This document shows positions 4,528-8,097 of a stretch of DNA of 8,097 nucleotides, piece by piece. Location: positions 1 to 8,097 of the forward strand of contig JAZNZX010000026.1 of the NCBI GenBank assembly GCA_045595185.1, read 5' to 3'. The position numbers and the translations under genes are program-made. This DNA is from Fimenecus sp045595185 (lineage in GTDB: Bacteria > Bacillota > Clostridia > Oscillospirales > Acutalibacteraceae). Position 1 is the stretch's first letter, and every line of letters begins with the position of its first letter. Under the pieces are notes generated by a model that saw nothing but the letters and a program-made list of their open reading frames with translations, was not told where the DNA came from and searched no databases.

Positions 4528-5190
4528 ATGAAAATACCTGTTTTAGTACCAAACGCAAGAATTAACAAAGGATACAATGGTCCTGCCATTGCTATCAACG
4601 ACCAAGGCTCATTTGCTCATTTCCAAGTTGGAATTCCAACTTATGATGCAAAAGCCGAAAGTAAAACCATTTGGGTTAACCTTCATTGTCGCGTTACCAA
4701 CAAGAAAATTATTGAACGACTTCAAAAGCTCAATTTGGGTGAAGGAAGTTTCATTGATTTGAACTTGACATTCGCTGGCAACCAGTATGAAAAAGACGGC
4801 AAAACAAAAACTGATTTGGTCTTCAACGTTGAAGATTTTGATTTGCCAAAAGCTTCTAAGCCTGCAAACAATCAGCAGAACGGCGGCTATCAGCAGAACC
4901 CTGCACAGAACAATGGTTATGTTCCACAGAACAATCAGCAATATGCAGGTCAGCCTAATGGCTATGCACCAAATCCAACAGGATTTATTCCACCCAATGC
5001 TACTCCCAATCAGTTCAATAACAATCAGGGCGGCGGTATGCCACAGGGCTTTACTGTAGTTCCGCAAGGACCTGCAAATACACCTGCTAATCCTTGTGTT
5101 ACTCCTGTTGGGACAGGTTTTACTGGCTATGAAGGAGCAAACAATGTTATGGGCTTCCCCAATGGTGGTATGGGCTTTACCGAAGGATAA
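4528..5190 (+). CDS. Divergent SSB-like OB-fold protein without acidic tip
   Basis: A probable single-stranded nucleic-acid-binding protein of 220 residues. The first about 110 residues follow the order of an SSB OB fold: strand SFAHFQVGI, the KTIWVNLHCRV block at the place of the SSB D-F-I-x-V-x-x-W strand, helix IIERLQKLN, GEGSFIDLNLTFAGNQY in place of KGxxIxVxGxLxxxxY, the DGKTKT turn and LVFNVEDFDLP. The rest (about 111-220) is a Gln/Asn/Gly/Pro-rich linker like that of the SSB at 319-885, sharing short identical DNA stretches with it. It ends in GMGFTEG and lacks the acidic xDxLPF tip, so it may bind DNA without recruiting the usual partners. It is a one-gene unit behind a structured leader. 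Fold assignment is by eye; it could instead be another OB-fold family. Confidence 0.75.
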   Translation: MKIPVLVPNARINKGYNGPAIAINDQGSFAHFQVGIPTYDAKAESKTIWVNLHCRVTNKKIIERLQKLNLGEGSFIDLNLTFAGNQYEKDGKTKTDLVFNVEDFDLPKASKPANNQQNGGYQQNPAQNNGYVPQNNQQYAGQPNGYAPNPTGFIPPNATPNQFNNNQGGGMPQGFTVVPQGPANTPANPCVTPVGTGFTGYEGANNVMGFPNGGMGFTEG

Positions 5191-5224
5191 TTCCTATATT
5201 TAATTCTTGTGAGGAATAAAAATT

Positions 5225-5260
5225 GGCGTATGTAATGAAAATTTGCATACGCCTTTTTTT
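5225..5260 (+). terminator. Intrinsic terminator after the SSB-like gene
   Basis: A perfect 8-bp GGCGTATG/CATACGCC stem (5225-5232 with 5246-5253), extendable by three inner pairs, is followed by seven T at 5254-5260. Confidence 0.93.
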
Positions 5261-5290
5261 ATCCAACTTTCTACCAAAAAAGAAAAAAAG

Positions 5291-5300
5291 GAGTGTGAGG
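5291..5300 (+). promoter_or_regulatory. Double ribosome-site-like stretch before a 47-aa gene
   Basis: AGGAG at 5289-5293 lies 12 bases before the ATG at 5306, and GTGAGG at 5295-5300 lies 5 bases before it. Either could serve, and both support ATG 5306 over the earlier alternative start at 5243, which lies inside the terminator hairpin. Confidence 0.6.
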
Positions 5301-5305
5301 TTTTT

Positions 5306-5449
5306 ATGTACTCACGAAAAAGTCAAACAAAATTCAAAGTGTTAATAAAAAGTGTAATTCAAAATTTTCTTGATTTCTTGCGTGAGTTTAGTTCTTACAT
5401 AGAAATCTTACAAGAAGATAGTGATTTTTTTGACACAAATGAATTTTAA
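5306..5449 (+). CDS. Small 47-residue protein of unknown function
   Basis: Not recognised. From the ATG at 5306 the protein has a basic N-terminus (MYSRKSQTKFKVLIKS), an amphipathic helix-like middle (VIQNFLDFLREFSSYIEILQ) and an acidic end (EDSDFFDTNEF). It has no transmembrane segment of full length. A ribosome site is present, and the gene lies 24 bases before the next start, which has its own AAGGAG, so it looks like a real first gene of the last operon. No clear promoter is visible between the terminator at 5225-5260 and this gene, so the operon may rely on read-through or on a promoter I cannot see. Confidence 0.55.
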   Translation: MYSRKSQTKFKVLIKSVIQNFLDFLREFSSYIEILQEDSDFFDTNEF

Positions 5450-5473
5450 AAATTATTTTTAAGGAGAATTCTT

Positions 5474-5836
5474 ATGAAAAAAAGTAAAAAGTTTAATGTC
5501 ACCTTCATAAAAGGTGAAATCAGTCACTCGATTTTTGTATATGCAAAAGACGAGGACACAGCAAAGGCGTATTTAAAATGTAAGCGACCTGAAGTAGAGA
5601 TTGTTGCTTGTAAACCTGCAACACCTGATGATGTTCGCCCCAGCAAACCTACGCTTTATGTTCCAAGTGATTTCGTTTATGTTGACCCGAAAATCAATAA
5701 GCGTTACAACGCTATGCTCGGTTACATAATCGAAGCCGTGAATGACGAAACAGAAGTACGAAATGTACTTAAAAAACTCGGTTGGACCAATGAAGAATTG
5801 GCAACTGCCGACCTCGACACACTTTACTTAAATTGA
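5474..5836 (+). CDS. Unknown 120-residue protein
   Basis: Not recognised. The N-terminal half looks like a small beta-alpha-beta unit: strands FNVTFIKGE and SIFVYAKDED, helix DTAKAYLKCKRP, strand VEIVACKPA. The C-terminal half is helical (NKRYNAMLGYIIEAV, EVRNVLKKLGWTNEELATADL). It is soluble, with no signal peptide. The ATG at 5474 follows AAGGAG at 5461-5466 with 7 bases spacing. The gene ends 17 bases before the ATG of the following membrane protein and overlaps an alternative TTG start of it, so the two are probably co-expressed. The N-terminal unit suggests a small binding domain, but I assign no function. Confidence 0.75.
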   Translation: MKKSKKFNVTFIKGEISHSIFVYAKDEDTAKAYLKCKRPEVEIVACKPATPDDVRPSKPTLYVPSDFVYVDPKINKRYNAMLGYIIEAVNDETEVRNVLKKLGWTNEELATADLDTLYLN

Positions 5837-5841
5837 AAGGA
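5836..5841 (+). promoter_or_regulatory. Ribosome binding site for the two-TM gene at 5854
   Basis: AAAGGA lies 12 bases before the ATG at 5854, somewhat far. The TTG at 5833 lies before this site and has no ribosome site of its own, so the ATG is preferred. Confidence 0.55.
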
Positions 5842-5853
5842 CTGAAAAAAATT

Positions 5854-6597
5854 ATGAAAAACAAAAACAACAAATTTAATGTAAACCCTTATCCAAGTTC
5901 AAAGAAATTTATCCTCTTTGGTCTTCTTGCACTTATCTCGTTTGCTTGGGTGCAAATTTTTGCTATTTCACGCATTTGGTGGTGTTTCATTTTATCAACA
6001 GTGTTCTGCGTCTTCTGCATCATTAAGCTCACACCGTTCATTCTTTTTTGGAATGACGCAAATCGTGAGTTTTTGGATAATGAAAGACTCAAAAAAGAAC
6101 TTGAAATTGAAAAGATGAAAAAACCACTCTGTACATCATTGCCTAATTTAATCATCGCAGATTTCACTCGTCAATTACACGAGCATCTCAATGCTGATGA
6201 TAAATGGTCCTATGAAAAAACAGACATTTTAAGCGAAATTCTCTGCGGTAGAGTTCATCTTGAGATAAATGGTAAAAAAGCTATTGCTGTTCTTCACAAG
6301 TTAGAATGGCAGGAACTTGTTTATTTACCAACAGAACTCCCACAAGATGATGTTCAGAAAAAGGCAAAAGAAAACTTTTCGCTATTTGCGTTTGAGTGGG
6401 TTGATACACATTTAACTGAAATTAACGCTCTCTGTCAGAAGGCAGAAGAAGATGGAAGTTATGAAGCGTATCTTACTGATATTCTTCCCGAAAGAAAGTT
6501 TTGGGAAGCAATAGTAGAAACACTTAAAAAACGCGGTTTCACCCAGACTGAAATAGTCGAGGTTGATGGCGATGAACTTATTAAAATTTTACGCTAA
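5854..6597 (+). CDS. Two-TM membrane protein with large cytoplasmic domain
   Basis: Not recognised; 247 residues from the ATG. A basic Asn/Lys-rich start (1-18) is followed by two hydrophobic segments (about 19-38 and 41-66, the second with WWCF) and then a charged helix that may form a coiled coil (about 69-90, NDANREFLDNERLKKELEIEKMKK). The rest, about 91-247, is soluble and mixed alpha/beta, ending with TLKKRGFTQTEIVEVDGDELIKILR. The short loop between the spans puts both ends in the cytoplasm. The gene stands directly before the MoxR-like ATPase, 31 bases apart with no terminator, so a role in the same process at the membrane is possible. It differs in sequence from the two-TM protein at 3141-3653. 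Confidence 0.8.
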   Translation: MKNKNNKFNVNPYPSSKKFILFGLLALISFAWVQIFAISRIWWCFILSTVFCVFCIIKLTPFILFWNDANREFLDNERLKKELEIEKMKKPLCTSLPNLIIADFTRQLHEHLNADDKWSYEKTDILSEILCGRVHLEINGKKAIAVLHKLEWQELVYLPTELPQDDVQKKAKENFSLFAFEWVDTHLTEINALCQKAEEDGSYEAYLTDILPERKFWEAIVETLKKRGFTQTEIVEVDGDELIKILR

Positions 6598-6628
6598 TTT
6601 GTTTTAGCAAAAGAAAAGAGGAAAATAT

Positions 6629-8077
6629 ATGTCAATTCAAAACTGGTTTCACTTTGAACACGGTGCATCTGGTGTTCAAGCACTCCCACAGCCTTATAAT
6701 ACACTTTCATCCTGTAAAATGAATGGTGTTAAGTCACAATACACAAATTCTACTACTACAACAAGAAATGTTGATTACTGCACTTTGTCGTATCCACCTA
6801 TTCAAGCAACGCACGAGATTGTTCTTGCTCGTTATGCTTCGAGTAACAATTACCCTTATGAGAGTGGTTTGGGTAAGAATAGTCAGTACGCATTTGCACA
6901 GGTAAAAGTAAACGACGAAGATTATCGTATTGCCGCTTACAGTTTCTCAAACGGTCTTATTTTGCTCGGTAAGTACAACTCTATCACAGATACTTATGAG
7001 CAGGTTGCTACTGATGAACCCGATAAATATTCATCTACTGCGATTTTTATGACATTGTTTTACACCGCTATGAGTGATACGGAGTTTAAAGATTGCTTTA
7101 ACAGTATTAACGGTGGTTATAACAGTACAACTGGCTTTGAAGACCGTCAAGTTGAAATGGGCACTCTTTGTGATAATTTATATCGCAGACTTAAAGAACA
7201 AGGAAAGTCATATTCAATTCTTGTAAACGCTTCTATTCAGAGTTTAACAAGAACTCATATCACTGCACGTCGATTTGAACCTGATGAACAGTTTGGTTCA
7301 GTTAATATCTTGACTGGTGAAACAGATGATGATGTAACGACAAGCTCTACTGCGAATACTTCAACAGTATTGGATTTTGCAGGTAAATATAAAAATCCTG
7401 CAAGAATTCTTACTCCTGAAGAAAGTTTGCTTGTTCCTGAAGTCAAGAGCCATATCGTTGTTCATTCTTTCATAAAAACCGTTTGTGAACATATCAGAAT
7501 GTCTTTTAATAATCCTATTAAAATGTCAAATGTTATGTTTCGCGGTATTGCAGGTACAGGTAAAACAACGGCGGCAAAACTTGTTGCGGCAGGGCTTGGA
7601 CTTCCTTATGGAAATGTTACTTGTTCTGCTGATACACAGATTTTTGACTTACTTGGTTCAATTATTCCTGATGTAAGCGAAAGTTCTGGTAATTCTGAAG
7701 TCGATGCTGAAAGACAAAAGTACATTGACGCAGGTGGTATTAACTACAATACGGTAAGTAAATTTATGAACTTTCCCGATGTTAATACTATTGCATTTGA
7801 CCCTGTTACCGCTTATCAGATGATTTCAGGTGTTAACAAGGCAGATGCGACTGCTGAAGAATGTATGAGCTTCATTATGCAGAAAGTTATTGAAAAAACA
7901 AAAGAACTCTGTGCTTCAAAGAATGGTAATGTCGGTTACAAGTATGTGGAAACACCGCTTGTAAAGGCTATCAAATACGGATGGGTTTGCGAAATCCAAG
8001 AGCCTACCGTTATTCTTCAGCAAGGTGTTCTTGTTGGTCTTAACTCACTGCTCGAACAGGACGGTACAATCAATCTC
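6629..8077 (+). CDS. MoxR-like (AAA_5) ATPase with long N-terminal extension, 3' end missing
   Basis: An AAA+ ATPase of the MoxR/CbbQ type, which use ATP to remodel partner proteins, often together with a VWA-domain protein. The genuine part is 483 residues. Residues 1 to about 290 are an unrecognised Ser/Thr/Asn-rich region. The Walker A motif is G306-IAGTGKTT. The Walker B region is GWVCEIQEPTVI, with E455 and E458; Q457 stands where the Walker B aspartate is usual and E458 at the catalytic glutamate. It is followed by GVLVGLNSLLEQDGTINL, the usual MoxR helix and strand. About 143 residues separate Walker A and B, longer than in compact MoxR proteins. Sensor and arginine-finger regions are lost at the contig end. 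The ATG at 6629 follows AGAGG at 6617-6621. A VWA gene may lie beyond the cut. Confidence 0.88.
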
Positions 8078-8097
8078 AAGTCGGATCGTAGCCATGT
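8078..8097 (+). other. Sequencing adapter remnant (MGI/BGI DNBSEQ), right end
   Basis: The last 20 bases are AAGTCGGATCGTAGCCATGT, the start of the DNBSEQ read-2 adapter as I remember it and the exact reverse complement of bases 10-29. They would add seven false residues to the ATPase. Genuine sequence ends at 8077. Confidence 0.95.

Noticed and set aside
4609..5067. 152-aa open frame on the minus strand
   Set aside because: It is a shadow of the Q/N-rich SSB-like gene on the plus strand and has no recognisable protein features.
5207..5234. Possible promoter TTGTGA-16-TATGTA for the last operon
   Set aside because: Its -10 lies within the terminator stem after the SSB-like gene and both hexamers are poor.
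1..8097. Terminal inverted repeats of a transposon or linear replicon
   Set aside because: The repeated bases match a DNBSEQ library adapter, including bases beyond the 20 shared by both ends.

Overview
This is a metagenome-style contig from an A+T-rich, low-GC Gram-positive (Firmicutes/Bacillota) genome or mobile element, probably of gut clostridial type. The reasons are strong AAAGGAG-type ribosome sites before nearly every gene, SigA-like promoters (TTGACA / TATAAT), many U-tailed intrinsic terminators and an SSB ending in the acidic DEDTLPF tip. All genes read on the + strand. Only SSB, the XRE regulator and the MoxR-like AAA+ ATPase can be named by family. The rest are small unknowns, zinc-ribbon proteins and small membrane proteins. 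That mix (SSB plus MoxR ATPase plus many orphans) fits a large plasmid, integrative element or phage accessory region. No relaxase, integrase, replication initiator or virion gene is visible, so the element type stays open.

Both ends are artefactual. Bases 1-29 and 8078-8097 match the MGI/BGI DNBSEQ library adapter in opposite orientations, so genuine sequence runs from about 30 to 8077. The first and last genes are therefore cut, and the last 20 bases must not be translated.

Layout. (1) 31-1573: 3' end of an unknown gene, ssb, an XRE-zinc-finger fusion and a small helical orphan, closed by a strong terminator at 1620-1661. (2) 1751-3653: tail-anchored double zinc-ribbon protein, an unknown protein, and a two-TM protein with a cytoplasmic beta domain, tightly coupled. 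(3) 3662-4098: its own promoter, a TTG-started CxC/CxxC coiled-coil protein, and a terminator. (4) 4099-4514: about 400 non-coding bases with a consensus promoter, a probable short terminated RNA, then a nest of hairpins including a second strong terminator, all within an 11-bp closing stem just ahead of the next gene. (5) 4528-5260: a second, divergent SSB-like OB-fold protein without the acidic tip, with its own terminator. (6) 5306-8077: a 47-aa protein, a 120-aa protein, a two-TM protein and the MoxR-like ATPase with a 300-residue N-terminal extension, truncated at the contig end.

How they may work together (inference): two SSB-type proteins, one of them behind a structured, terminator-bearing leader, suggest DNA metabolism of a mobile element with separate regulation of the second OB-fold protein. 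The MoxR-like ATPase is the last visible gene; such ATPases usually act with a VWA-domain partner, which would be expected just beyond the cut. The most promising undescribed signal is the non-coding block at 4121-4500.
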